From positions 1 to 11,078 of the forward strand of contig DAIDAH010000076.1 in assembly GCA_027310735.1 (NCBI GenBank): DNA of 11,078 nucleotides, in the 5' to 3' direction. A program made the translations under genes and the position numbers. Below, one piece after another: positions 1 through 5,753 of the stretch. The notes under the pieces were generated by a model. That model did not search any database. It had not been told where the DNA came from and saw only the letters and a program-made list of their open reading frames with translations. The DNA is from Methylotenera sp. Its GTDB lineage: Bacteria > Pseudomonadota > Gammaproteobacteria > Burkholderiales > Methylophilaceae. Numbering within the stretch: position 1 is the stretch's first letter; each line of letters opens with the position of its first letter.

Positions 1-54
1 TGTTATTGGGGGCAGGTCAAGAAAACCTTAAGTTTCGATAGTAATAATGCTGAC

Positions 55-80
55 ATTCACGATAGTGTTATCTTGTGAAT
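55..80. repeat. Imperfect inverted repeat upstream of the EF-hand gene
   Basis: ATTCAC (55-60) pairs with GTGAAT (75-80), and inside them GATA (61-64) pairs with TATC (69-72) around a GTGT loop, leaving a two-base TT bulge. No T-run follows on either strand, so a terminator is unlikely. It lies about 46 bases upstream of the FNR-type box centre and could be a second regulator's operator. The rest of 1-218 holds no supportable gene. Confidence 0.35.
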
Positions 81-106
81 AGAGAATGGCAATAACGGTA
101 TCATGT

Positions 107-120
107 TTGATGATAATCAA
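107..120 (+). promoter_or_regulatory. FNR-type (CRP/FNR family) binding site upstream of the EF-hand gene
   Basis: TTGAT-GATA-ATCAA matches the family consensus TTGAT-N4-ATCAA at all ten defined positions, and the palindrome extends by one T/A pair on each side. The centre is at 113.5. If the transcript starts at 155, the centre falls at -41.5 and the -10 hexamer is TATGCT (143-148, four of six consensus bases), which is Class II activation geometry. Candidate regulators are FNR/ANR for oxygen or DNR/NnrR for nitric oxide; the site alone cannot separate them. Confidence 0.7.
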
Positions 121-142
121 AGGCGTAATATCATAAAGTATG

Positions 143-148
143 TATGCT
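143..148 (+). promoter_or_regulatory. Candidate -10 element of the FNR-dependent EF-hand promoter
   Basis: TATGCT shares four of six bases with TATAAT. Its first base is 29.5 bases from the centre of the FNR-type box, exactly as in the nnrS promoter at 5754. The predicted start near 155 would give a leader of about 64 nt. Confidence 0.45.
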
Positions 149-218
149 GGTAGACGGCTTCAATTGATTTCTGGTAGCAGTTAGCATTAACAATTTTAAT
201 TTCAAACAAAGGATTTTT

Positions 219-680
219 ATGAGTAAATTACTTACTATTCTATTCACTACGGTGGTTGGTTTTGGTTTAACCCTGCCAGCTTATGCCGCTCAGGATGGCA
301 TGGGCGCTCGCTGCCAGATGCATGGCAAAAATAGCTTTGACGAGGCTGATACTAATCATGATGGCTCACTGGATAAAGCTGAAGTACAAGCCATGCATGA
401 TAAAAATTTCGAAAAGATGGATACCAATCATGATGGCGTGCTAAGCAAAGAAGAAATGAAAGCATGTGGCCACCGGATGGGCGGTGCTAAGGCGATGCAT
501 GAAAGACGTACGAAAGAGTTTTCTGCAGCGGATACCGATAATGACGGAACGCTAACTAAAGAAGAAGCACAAAAGCTACCACGCATTTCCAAAAATTTTG
601 ATGCGATTGACAGTGATAAAGACGGTACTTTAGACCGTGATGAAGTGCATCGTTTCATGCAAGAGCTGAAAGCTAAGTAA
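219..680 (+). CDS. Secreted EF-hand calcium-binding protein, four EF-hand loops
   Basis: The 153-residue product starts with a Sec signal peptide: K3, a hydrophobic stretch to about residue 19, and an AYA-A cleavage site near residue 23. Four canonical 12-residue EF-hand loops follow at about 44-55, 68-79, 105-116 and 131-142. Each begins with Asp, has Asp or Asn at position 3, Asp at 5, Gly at 6 and a bidentate Glu at 12, so all four should bind Ca2+. They sit as two pairs (44-79 and 105-142) joined by a linker containing Cys83; the only other cysteine is Cys32. It probably acts in the periplasm as a calcium buffer or sensor, but no partner is visible. The start is supported by AAAGGA (208-213) five bases upstream. 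A perfect FNR-type box at 107-120 suggests oxygen or NO control. A hairpin follows the stop. The fold is sure; the role is unknown. Confidence 0.93.
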   Translation: MSKLLTILFTTVVGFGLTLPAYAAQDGMGARCQMHGKNSFDEADTNHDGSLDKAEVQAMHDKNFEKMDTNHDGVLSKEEMKACGHRMGGAKAMHERRTKEFSAADTDNDGTLTKEEAQKLPRISKNFDAIDSDKDGTLDRDEVHRFMQELKAK

Positions 681-689
681 TCTAGAGTA

Positions 690-726
690 TATGCACTCAA
701 ATCAGCGATGATGTTTTGAGTGCATA
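690..726. terminator. Terminator-like hairpin between convergent EF-hand and parA-like genes
   Basis: The arms 690-701 and 715-726 form a perfect 12-bp stem (core ATGCACTCAAA / TTTGAGTGCAT) with a 13-nt loop. It begins ten bases after the EF-hand stop and lies 3' of the convergent parA-like gene, so it could serve both. No U-tract follows on either strand, so it is not a textbook intrinsic terminator and may rather protect the mRNA 3' end. Confidence 0.55.
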
Positions 727-784
727 AATATCAAATGCTATTTAGAAGCTAGAAAAACCAGTTCATTTGAATGTGACAGTGGAT

Positions 785-1420
785 TTAAGCGTTGTTAGCG
801 TTAGCCGCTTCCACAACCCAGTCCAATAGTGGTTCCCACTGCTCTAAATCTTGTGTGACAAGTGAAGGGCGCATATCAAATAGGCTAATCCCTTGTTCTG
901 CTGCAGTAGCATAAACTTGCGCATTACGCAGGTAAGTAAGTACTGGCAGACCGGTTTGCTCCATAAAATCAGCAAGCATTGCCGCAGAGTTCGTGCGGCT
1001 ATTGATTCTCATGCCGACTAAGGCAACAAAGGTCTTATTTTTACGGATGGCTTTTTCTTCAGCTAATATATCAAGAAAGCTACGTACTGCACCAATATCA
1101 AATGCTGACGGTTGTATCGGTACGATGACACAGTCTGCTTGTTTTACGGCCTCTGACAATTTCTCTTCACGTAGTCCAGCAGGTGAATCGGTAATGAGCC
1201 AGTCAGCATTAAATGGCAATTCTTTGCTGCGAGGATTGTGGCTATGAATTGGTGCGAATTCTGGAGGTCGGCGTGATAACCATTGTGCTGAGGATTGTTG
1301 ACGGTCTAAATCAGATAGCATCACATGACCACCCAGTGTTGCAAAGTAACCAGCAAGATTTGTGGATAAGGTGGTTTTTCCGCTGCCGCCTTTAGAGTTG
1401 GCGATTAGGATGTTTTTCAT
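785..1420 (-). CDS. ParA/MinD-family P-loop ATPase (orphan ParA-like)
   Basis: The 211-residue protein is a compact ParA-type (SIMIBI) ATPase without an N-terminal DNA-binding extension. It has the deviant Walker A motif KGGSGKTT at 10-17, with signature lysine K10 and P-loop lysine K15; the switch I/A' motif DLDRQQSS at 37-44; and a Walker B strand LITDSP at 75-80 with D78. Such proteins dimerise on ATP and bind DNA or membrane non-specifically to position plasmids, chromosomes or protein cargo. No parB or replication gene is near, so a segregation role is not shown; the 73-residue gene just upstream on the same strand is the only candidate partner. GAGG lies about 8 bases before the start codon. 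The family is certain and the cargo unknown. Confidence 0.92.
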   Translation of the reverse strand: MKNILIANSKGGSGKTTLSTNLAGYFATLGGHVMLSDLDRQQSSAQWLSRRPPEFAPIHSHNPRSKELPFNADWLITDSPAGLREEKLSEAVKQADCVIVPIQPSAFDIGAVRSFLDILAEEKAIRKNKTFVALVGMRINSRTNSAAMLADFMEQTGLPVLTYLRNAQVYATAAEQGISLFDMRPSLVTQDLEQWEPLLDWVVEAANANNA

Positions 1421-1440
1421 GCACTAGCCTCGATTTAGTC

Positions 1441-1469
1441 AATCTACAGATTATTAAAATCATGCTCAA
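1441..1469 (-). promoter_or_regulatory. Candidate sigma70 promoter of the parA-like gene
   Basis: Read on the minus strand, TTGAGC (1464-1469) and TAGATT (1441-1446) each match four of six consensus bases and are separated by 17 bases. The start would fall near 1434, leaving a leader of about 14 nt that includes the GAGG ribosome-binding site. If real, the ATPase has its own promoter in addition to any read-through from the 73-residue gene. Confidence 0.35.
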
Positions 1470-1513
1470 ATTTCACATGTTCAGTGGTATTGTACAACGG
1501 TCTGTGAAGTTGG

Positions 1514-1544
1514 AATGCCTGTCGGAGCAAATACAGCAGGCATT
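1514..1544. repeat. Inverted repeat between the small gene and the parA-like gene
   Basis: AATGCCTG (1514-1521) and CAGGCATT (1537-1544) form a perfect 8-bp stem with a 15-nt loop. On the minus strand it lies about 40 bases after the stop of the 73-residue gene and about 94 bases before the parA-like start. No T-run follows. It may attenuate or separate the two messages, or be an operator. Confidence 0.4.
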
Positions 1545-1584
1545 TGTTCATGACGTTACAAATGTATAACCTAGGAGTGCAGGC

Positions 1585-1806
1585 TTAATTTTTTGCTTTC
1601 ATGGAGTGCATTCTTTCGCGCCACTCATCAAGCTGGTCATCTTCTATTTCGAGTTGTATCGCTAGCGCATCTAATTTACTTAGCTTTTCTTTATCTAATC
1701 TGCGAGGTAGTTTTCCGCTCATACGACTTAAGAGTCGTTCAGACTCTTCTTCTGATAACTTTGTTGCTTTTTCCAAGTATTCGTCTTTAGCTGTTTTGAT
1801 TTTCAT
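1585..1806 (-). CDS. Small highly charged protein, possible partner of the ParA-like ATPase
   Basis: I do not recognise this family. The 73-residue product is very rich in Lys, Glu, Asp and Arg and has no Cys, signal peptide or membrane segment. Residues about 5-29 and 38-70 look strongly helical, separated by a Gly-Lys-Leu-Pro break near 31-34; the second part is acidic around 54-59. The start is well supported: AGGT lies seven bases upstream of the ATG. It precedes the parA-like gene on the same strand with a 164-bp gap, and the two share short upstream sequence elements. Small charged or disordered partners next to orphan ParA ATPases are known in cargo-positioning systems, so an adaptor role is possible, but this is inferred from position only. 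Confidence 0.75.
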   Translation of the reverse strand: MKIKTAKDEYLEKATKLSEEESERLLSRMSGKLPRRLDKEKLSKLDALAIQLEIEDDQLDEWRERMHSMKAKN

Positions 1807-1820
1807 AATGGTTACCTAGT

Positions 1821-1839
1821 TTTAATAGCTGTTATTAAA
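1821..1839. promoter_or_regulatory. Palindrome just upstream of the 73-residue gene, candidate operator
   Basis: TTTAATA (1821-1827) and TATTAAA (1833-1839) form a perfect 7-bp inverted repeat around a 5-base centre. It sits immediately upstream (minus strand) of the ribosome-binding site at about 1813-1816, where a bound repressor or a folded leader could block expression. The repeat is AT-rich, so chance is not excluded. Confidence 0.35.
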
Positions 1840-2087
1840 CTTGAGCATGCATTGTAAGTGGATAATAAATTTTAGAATGTGAAGCTTTTATGAAAAAGAA
1901 TTTGTACAAATTAGATTAAACAGGCTGGTATTTTAATATATTTAATTATGTTTAAAAATAGGGTGCGCACCATAAGCTAAGCGTGCGAGAGAGTTGTATG
2001 TAAAGACTTGTTTGATACAGGCTGCGGCAAGATGTTTTTCAATGTATGAGATAATCTCGGCCTTGTGTAAGGAAGTTGGAGAAGGTA

Positions 2088-3623
2088 TTGACGTTACTGA
2101 ACATCGAGAAATATAGTCCGCAGGAAATTAAACTTAATTTGTTGAGTGGTTTAACGGTTGCACTTGCTATGGTGCCTGAAGCGATTGCTTTCGCATTGAT
2201 TGCGCATGTATCACCACTTACCGGTTTATATGCAGCAGTGATGGTTTCATTCATCACTTCCGCTTTTGGTGGTCGGCCTGGCATGATTTCAGGTGCAACA
2301 GGTGCCTTGGCCGTGGTGATGGTCGCGTTGGTCGTGCAGCATGGCGTTGAATATCTGTTTGCTACGGTAGTCGTGATGGGATTGCTACAAATGTTGTTTG
2401 CGGTAGCCAAGCTTGGCAAGTTTATACGTATGGTGCCACATCCGGTGATGCTGGGCTTTGTGAATGGCTTAGCCATCGTTATATTTTTGGCGCAGTTTGG
2501 ACATTTTAAATCTGTGGCAGCGGATGGTACTAGCGTTTGGATGGCAGGTTCAGCGCTCTATACTATGCTAGGCTTAATCGCATTGACCATGACGATTATC
2601 TACCTGCTGCCAAAGTTAACCAAAGTGATTCCGTCGACTTTGGCTGCCATTATGGTGGTTTCATTTGCTGTAACATTTCTAAATATCGATACCAAAACAG
2701 TGGGTGACTTAGGTTCTATTGCAGGTGGTTTACCTAACTTCCATTTGCCGCAAGTGCCATTCAATTTTGAAACATTTAAAATTGTTTTCCCTTACGCTTT
2801 GATTTTGGCAGCGGTTGGTTTGATTGAGACTTTGCTAACACTTAATCTGATAGACGACATGACCGATACCAGAGGCAGGCCTAATCGTGAGTCTCTGGCA
2901 CAGGGTATAGCTAATGTTGTGACTGGGCTTTTTGGCGGCATGGGCGGTTGCGCCATGATTGGTCAAAGCATGATTAACGTCAATAACGGCGCCCTGAGAA
3001 GGCTTTCAGGTATTGTTACCGCAGTATTTTTGCTTTCCTTTATACTGTTTGCATCGCACTGGATTGAAATGATTCCGCTCGCAGCTTTAATCGGGGTGAT
3101 GTTTGTTGTTGCAGAGAAAACCTTTGAGTGGGGCAGTTTCCGGTTGTATGGCAAAGTGCCCAAGTCCGATCTTTTAGTGATTGTCTTGGTTGCTGGGGTC
3201 ACTGTGATTGCCGATTTAGCTATAGCCGTGATTATGGGTGTTATTTTTTCTGCGCTTGTGTTTGCATGGGAGCATGCAAAACAAATCAGTGTGAAAACCC
3301 GTATCAATGAACAAGGTTGGAAAGTATATGAATTGCAGGGCACATTGTTTTTTGCATCTATTGCCGCATTTCAGAGTCTATTTTCTCCTGCGGATGATCC
3401 ACAGGTGATTGCAATTGATTTCAAAAATGCAAAAGTCGCAGATCATTCCGCGCTTGCTGCAATTGACTCACTTGCGGAGCGCTATCAGTCGCTAGATAAG
3501 CAGCTGCATCTCAAGCACCTGAGCAAGGACTGTCTGGAGCTGCTTGATAAAGCAAAAGGCATGATTGAAGTGAACGTACTCGAAGATCCGAAATATCATA
3601 TTGCGGATAATCAATTGGGTTAA
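2088..3623 (+). CDS. SulP-family inorganic anion transporter with C-terminal STAS domain
   Basis: This is an inner-membrane SLC26/SulP permease of 511 residues, likely moving sulfate, bicarbonate or a similar anion with H+ or Na+; the substrate cannot be read from sequence. The early transmembrane region has the family-typical LAMVPEAIAFALIA and GLYAAVMVSF segments (about 26-56) and a Gly-rich ISGATGA motif (about 67-73). Mid-protein GGMGGCAMIGQSMINVNNGA (about 284-303) is the SulP core signature. The STAS domain spans about 407-501, with VADHSAL (about 450-456) at the regulatory loop; the Ser is kept, though the usual following Ser/Thr-Gly is absent. I chose the TTG at 2088 because GGAG (2078-2081) is six bases upstream. 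The frame also has a TTG at 2076, where the purine-rich stretch would touch the start codon. The gene ends in a 4-base overlap with the convergent MFS gene. Confidence 0.93.
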   Translation: MTLLNIEKYSPQEIKLNLLSGLTVALAMVPEAIAFALIAHVSPLTGLYAAVMVSFITSAFGGRPGMISGATGALAVVMVALVVQHGVEYLFATVVVMGLLQMLFAVAKLGKFIRMVPHPVMLGFVNGLAIVIFLAQFGHFKSVAADGTSVWMAGSALYTMLGLIALTMTIIYLLPKLTKVIPSTLAAIMVVSFAVTFLNIDTKTVGDLGSIAGGLPNFHLPQVPFNFETFKIVFPYALILAAVGLIETLLTLNLIDDMTDTRGRPNRESLAQGIANVVTGLFGGMGGCAMIGQSMINVNNGALRRLSGIVTAVFLLSFILFASHWIEMIPLAALIGVMFVVAEKTFEWGSFRLYGKVPKSDLLVIVLVAGVTVIADLAIAVIMGVIFSALVFAWEHAKQISVKTRINEQGWKVYELQGTLFFASIAAFQSLFSPADDPQVIAIDFKNAKVADHSALAAIDSLAERYQSLDKQLHLKHLSKDCLELLDKAKGMIEVNVLEDPKYHIADNQLG

Positions 3624-4852
3624 TGCAGATGATGTAGTTCTAGTTGGCGGAGTTTTGGGGCAAACCTTGCGGTGATGCCCACTACACCAAGTGTCATTAT
3701 CCCGCCAAAGATCACGGATGGGATTAATCCCATTAAACGTGCTGCTATGCCAGATTCTAACGCGCCGAGTTCATTGGATGAGCCAATGAAAATGCCATTG
3801 ATTGCGGACACTCTGCCGCGCATATTGTCTGGCGTGGCTAGCTGCAAAATGGTTTGTCGCATGACGACGGATGCACCATCAAAAATGCCTGAAAATAATA
3901 GTAAAACAGCGGCCACCCAAAAGTGAGTGCTAAGCGCAAAGCCTATGATGCAAAACCCAAATGCGGCAACAGCCCTGAGTAGCCAGTAGCCTGTACGCTC
4001 ATGAACCGGATGCCGCATGAGCCAGACCCCTGCGAGAATGGCGCCTGTTGCTGGTGCTGCACGCAATATTCCCAAACCCTCTGGCCCATAGTGGTAAATG
4101 TCTTGAATAAAGGCTGGCAGCATTGATACTGCGCCACCAAATAGCACTGCAAACATGTCGAGTGCTAAGGCACTACGTACAATTTGACTATGAAATACAA
4201 ACCTTAATCCTTCTGCGATGCTCGAGAATACTGTGGTGCTTTCCGGTTTTTTTGGTTCAGTGATTCTAAGCGATGCCATCGCTATGATTGCGCCTAAGTA
4301 GAGTAGTGAGGCGATTGCGTAAGCCGTTGTTTTGCTGGTGAATCCAACTAGAAGACCTCCCAAGGCCGGGCCTAATACCAAACCGGTCTGAATAACCGTA
4401 CTGCTAATGCCTGATGCACGCGCATATTCCTCGCGCGGTAATATGAGTGCGAATAGTGTGTTATAGCTTGGCGCAATAAAGGCTCGTGCAATGCCGGTAA
4501 AAGCAATCGAGCCATAAATCCATAAGGCGGCATTGTTCCCTGAACTGTTAACAAACCAGCCAAATGAGATTACCGTCAGTATCACCGCATTAATGCATAA
4601 CAACGTTGCGGCCAGCCCACCAAACAGGCGTCTGGAGTAATGATGATCTACTGCATGGCCTGCAAATAGCGCGCAGCAAAAATAGGGCGCGACCTCAGCC
4701 AATCCTATTAAGCCAAGTGAAAGCGTATCGTGTGTAATCTCGTAGATATGCCAGCCAACGACAACTGCAGTCATTTGGTAGGCAAGTACTATGAGTATGC
4801 GAAAGGATAGTAGTTTAAGAAAAGCATAGTTTTTATAACGGAAAATTTGCAT
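3620..4852 (-). CDS. MFS transporter, EntS/transmembrane-secretion-effector type
   Basis: The 410-residue protein is a major facilitator with about 12 hydrophobic segments, probably an exporter in the inner membrane. Loop 2-3 holds motif A in the form GHAVDHHYSRR (65-75), with the conserved Gly, Asp and Arg pair. The C-terminal half has the MRGRVSAINGIFIGSSNELG signature typical of the EntS/MFS_3 branch, which includes siderophore exporters and macrolide-efflux-like proteins. No siderophore or antibiotic gene is nearby, so the substrate is unknown. The ribosome-binding site is weak (only AAAAAG, about 5 bases upstream), but the start places the first membrane segment sensibly. A putative promoter lies at 4866-4893. 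The stop codon overlaps that of the SulP gene by four bases with no hairpin between them. Confidence 0.92.
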   Translation of the reverse strand: MQIFRYKNYAFLKLLSFRILIVLAYQMTAVVVGWHIYEITHDTLSLGLIGLAEVAPYFCCALFAGHAVDHHYSRRLFGGLAATLLCINAVILTVISFGWFVNSSGNNAALWIYGSIAFTGIARAFIAPSYNTLFALILPREEYARASGISSTVIQTGLVLGPALGGLLVGFTSKTTAYAIASLLYLGAIIAMASLRITEPKKPESTTVFSSIAEGLRFVFHSQIVRSALALDMFAVLFGGAVSMLPAFIQDIYHYGPEGLGILRAAPATGAILAGVWLMRHPVHERTGYWLLRAVAAFGFCIIGFALSTHFWVAAVLLLFSGIFDGASVVMRQTILQLATPDNMRGRVSAINGIFIGSSNELGALESGIAARLMGLIPSVIFGGIMTLGVVGITARFAPKLRQLELHHLH

Positions 4853-4865
4853 GAATACTTTTTAA

Positions 4866-4893
4866 AATTTATATCAATCAATGTGCGTGTAAA
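4866..4893 (-). promoter_or_regulatory. Candidate sigma70 promoter of the MFS gene
   Basis: On the minus strand TTTACA (4888-4893, five of six) and TAAATT (4866-4871, four of six) are 16 bases apart. The predicted start falls within about 10 bases of the ATG at 4852, so the leader would be very short, in line with the weak ribosome-binding site. Confidence 0.35.
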
Positions 4894-4928
4894 ATGGGCT
4901 TGTTAGTGCTGTGAATAAGGCAGTAAGC

Positions 4929-4979
4929 GTGACTAAACTTAAGTGTTTATGTTGCGCCGATGAGTCGTCATTGACCTAG
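4929..4979 (+). other. Possible 16-codon mini-ORF with a Cys cluster in the MFS-glycosylase spacer
   Basis: A GTG at 4929 opens a 16-codon frame ending at TAG (4977-4979). It is preceded by AAGG (4917-4920) at a spacing of 8 bases and encodes a Cys-Leu-Cys-Cys cluster. The spacer 4853-5069 is otherwise empty of genes, and the facing gene end is the glycosylase stop. It could be a microprotein, a gene remnant or chance; 16 codons is too few to decide. Confidence 0.15.
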
Positions 4980-4998
4980 TGTGACTCTGCCGATATAG

Positions 4999-5032
4999 AT
5001 TAGGCGCACTAACCCTAATTTTCAGCCCTAAT
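4999..5032. repeat. Cluster of three ATTAGG motifs downstream of the glycosylase gene
   Basis: ATTAGG (4999-5004) is opposed by CCCTAAT (5013-5019) and again by CCCTAAT (5026-5032), a direct repeat of 13-base period. The first two form a 6-bp inverted repeat with a 9-nt loop. It lies about 40-70 bases 3' of the glycosylase stop and may fold in that transcript's tail. No known function. Confidence 0.3.
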
Positions 5033-5069
5033 GTTTCCAGCTGTTGTCAGCGCGGGGCTTATTTTAAAG

Positions 5070-5690
5070 CTATTTCGGCACTCGCCATAGATACCAGCTA
5101 GCAATGGTGCGATACGGGCTCCATGCCTTGCCAATTTCTGTGATTTCTTTACGAGTAGGCGCGGCATCTAGTTTCTTCAGACGTTTAAAACCCTCTACTA
5201 TACCAAAGTCATCCGCCGGCAAGATATCCATGCGTTCTAAGGTGAAAATGAGTAGCATTTCTACGGTCCAGCGACCGATGCCTTTCAGCTTTACAAGGCG
5301 AGTGATTAAATCTTCGTCAGTCATTGACTCAGCATCGTTTCGTGTTGGCACTAGTCCCGTCAATGCGCCATTAGCGATGCCGTAAATGGTGTCAATTTTT
5401 CGTGCTGAAAAGCCACAAGCTCTTAATGTATCAAGCTCTGTGGCTAATAATTGATGTGGTGAAGGAAACGTATTGCCATACAGGTTAAGCAGTCTGGCGA
5501 TGATGGCATCACCAGCTTTGGCGTGTAACTGCTGATAAGCAACGGCGCGGATGAGAGCTTCGTAAGGTTCTCGTTCTGGTTTAGCTTCAAACGTGCAGCA
5601 GCCAATTGTTTCTATCAGATGCGCCCAGTCGGCATCTAGTCCTGCCAGATACGCACTGGCTTTTGGCAGAAAGTTGGTACTTGCTAACAT
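5070..5690 (-). CDS. DNA-3-methyladenine glycosylase II-like (AlkA family, HhH-GPD)
   Basis: The 206-residue protein belongs to the HhH-GPD base-excision glycosylases, which remove alkylated bases such as 3-methyladenine from DNA. The family core is present: VAYQQLHAKAG (50-60) in the first helical region, the helix-hairpin-helix KLKGIGRWTVEMLL (134-147), and the catalytic-loop motif LPADDFGI (157-164), where D161 corresponds to the catalytic Asp of AlkA. At about 206 residues it lacks the N-terminal domain of E. coli AlkA (282 residues) and resembles the compact form common in bacteria and yeast MAG. The ribosome-binding site is poor. The predicted promoter (5703-5731) places the start only about 6 nt before the ATG, suggesting a nearly leaderless mRNA. 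Its -35 element overlaps the FNR-type box of the divergent nnrS. Confidence 0.92.
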   Translation of the reverse strand: MLASTNFLPKASAYLAGLDADWAHLIETIGCCTFEAKPEREPYEALIRAVAYQQLHAKAGDAIIARLLNLYGNTFPSPHQLLATELDTLRACGFSARKIDTIYGIANGALTGLVPTRNDAESMTDEDLITRLVKLKGIGRWTVEMLLIFTLERMDILPADDFGIVEGFKRLKKLDAAPTRKEITEIGKAWSPYRTIASWYLWRVPK

Positions 5691-5702
5691 ATACTTAGAT
5701 GC

Positions 5703-5731
5703 AACATACGGTTATTCTTGTTCTATATCAA
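5703..5731 (-). promoter_or_regulatory. Candidate sigma70 promoter of the AlkA-like gene
   Basis: On the minus strand TTGATA (5726-5731, five of six) and TATGTT (5703-5708, four of six) are 17 bases apart. The -35 hexamer lies inside the FNR-type box at 5718-5731, so a bound FNR-family protein should block RNA polymerase here. The box centre is near -28 relative to the expected start. Confidence 0.45.
5718..5731 (+). promoter_or_regulatory. FNR-type (CRP/FNR family) binding site of nnrS
   Basis: TTGTT-CTAT-ATCAA matches TTGAT-N4-ATCAA at nine of ten defined positions. Its centre is 5724.5. TATCAT (5754-5759, five of six of TATAAT) lies where a -10 should be if the start is 5766 and the box is centred at -41.5. 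The nnrS genes of denitrifiers are known targets of the NO-responsive FNR-family regulator NnrR, which supports the call. Confidence 0.65.
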
Positions 5732-5753
5732 GGTATACATTTTATAGTGAACT

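Noticed and set aside
428..700. Open frame on the minus strand under the EF-hand gene
   Set aside because: It is antisense to a gene with clear domain structure; its Ser-rich content is a by-product of the Asp-rich EF-hand codons, and it has no family features.
1962..1971. Perfect palindrome GGTGCGCACC upstream of the SulP gene
   Set aside because: Ten bases, no flanking symmetry and no promoter element at a meaningful distance; one such palindrome is expected by chance often enough.
2039..2476. 145-codon minus-strand frame overlapping the start of the SulP gene
   Set aside because: Its Thr/Asn/Ala-rich low-complexity translation is typical of a shadow, and the plus-strand frame carries an unmistakable transporter signature.
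2963..3343. 126-codon minus-strand frame inside the SulP gene
   Set aside because: Fully contained in the real gene, with no recognisable domain and no ribosome-binding site of note.
785..3623. A McdAB-like carboxysome positioning locus with a bicarbonate transporter
   Set aside because: No carboxysome shell or RuBisCO gene is present and the SulP substrate is unknown; adjacency alone does not support the link.
4868..4881. FNR-like box (TTGAT-TGAT-ATAAA on the minus strand) upstream of the MFS gene
   Set aside because: Nine of ten positions match, but the centre is only 22 bases from the ATG, so Class II activation is impossible; AT-rich chance is likely. A repressive role is not excluded.
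4959..4985. GAGTC/GACTC inverted repeat in the 4853-5069 spacer, considered as a tRNA or small RNA stem
   Set aside because: No cloverleaf, anticodon arm or T-loop can be built around it, and no promoter or terminator frames it.
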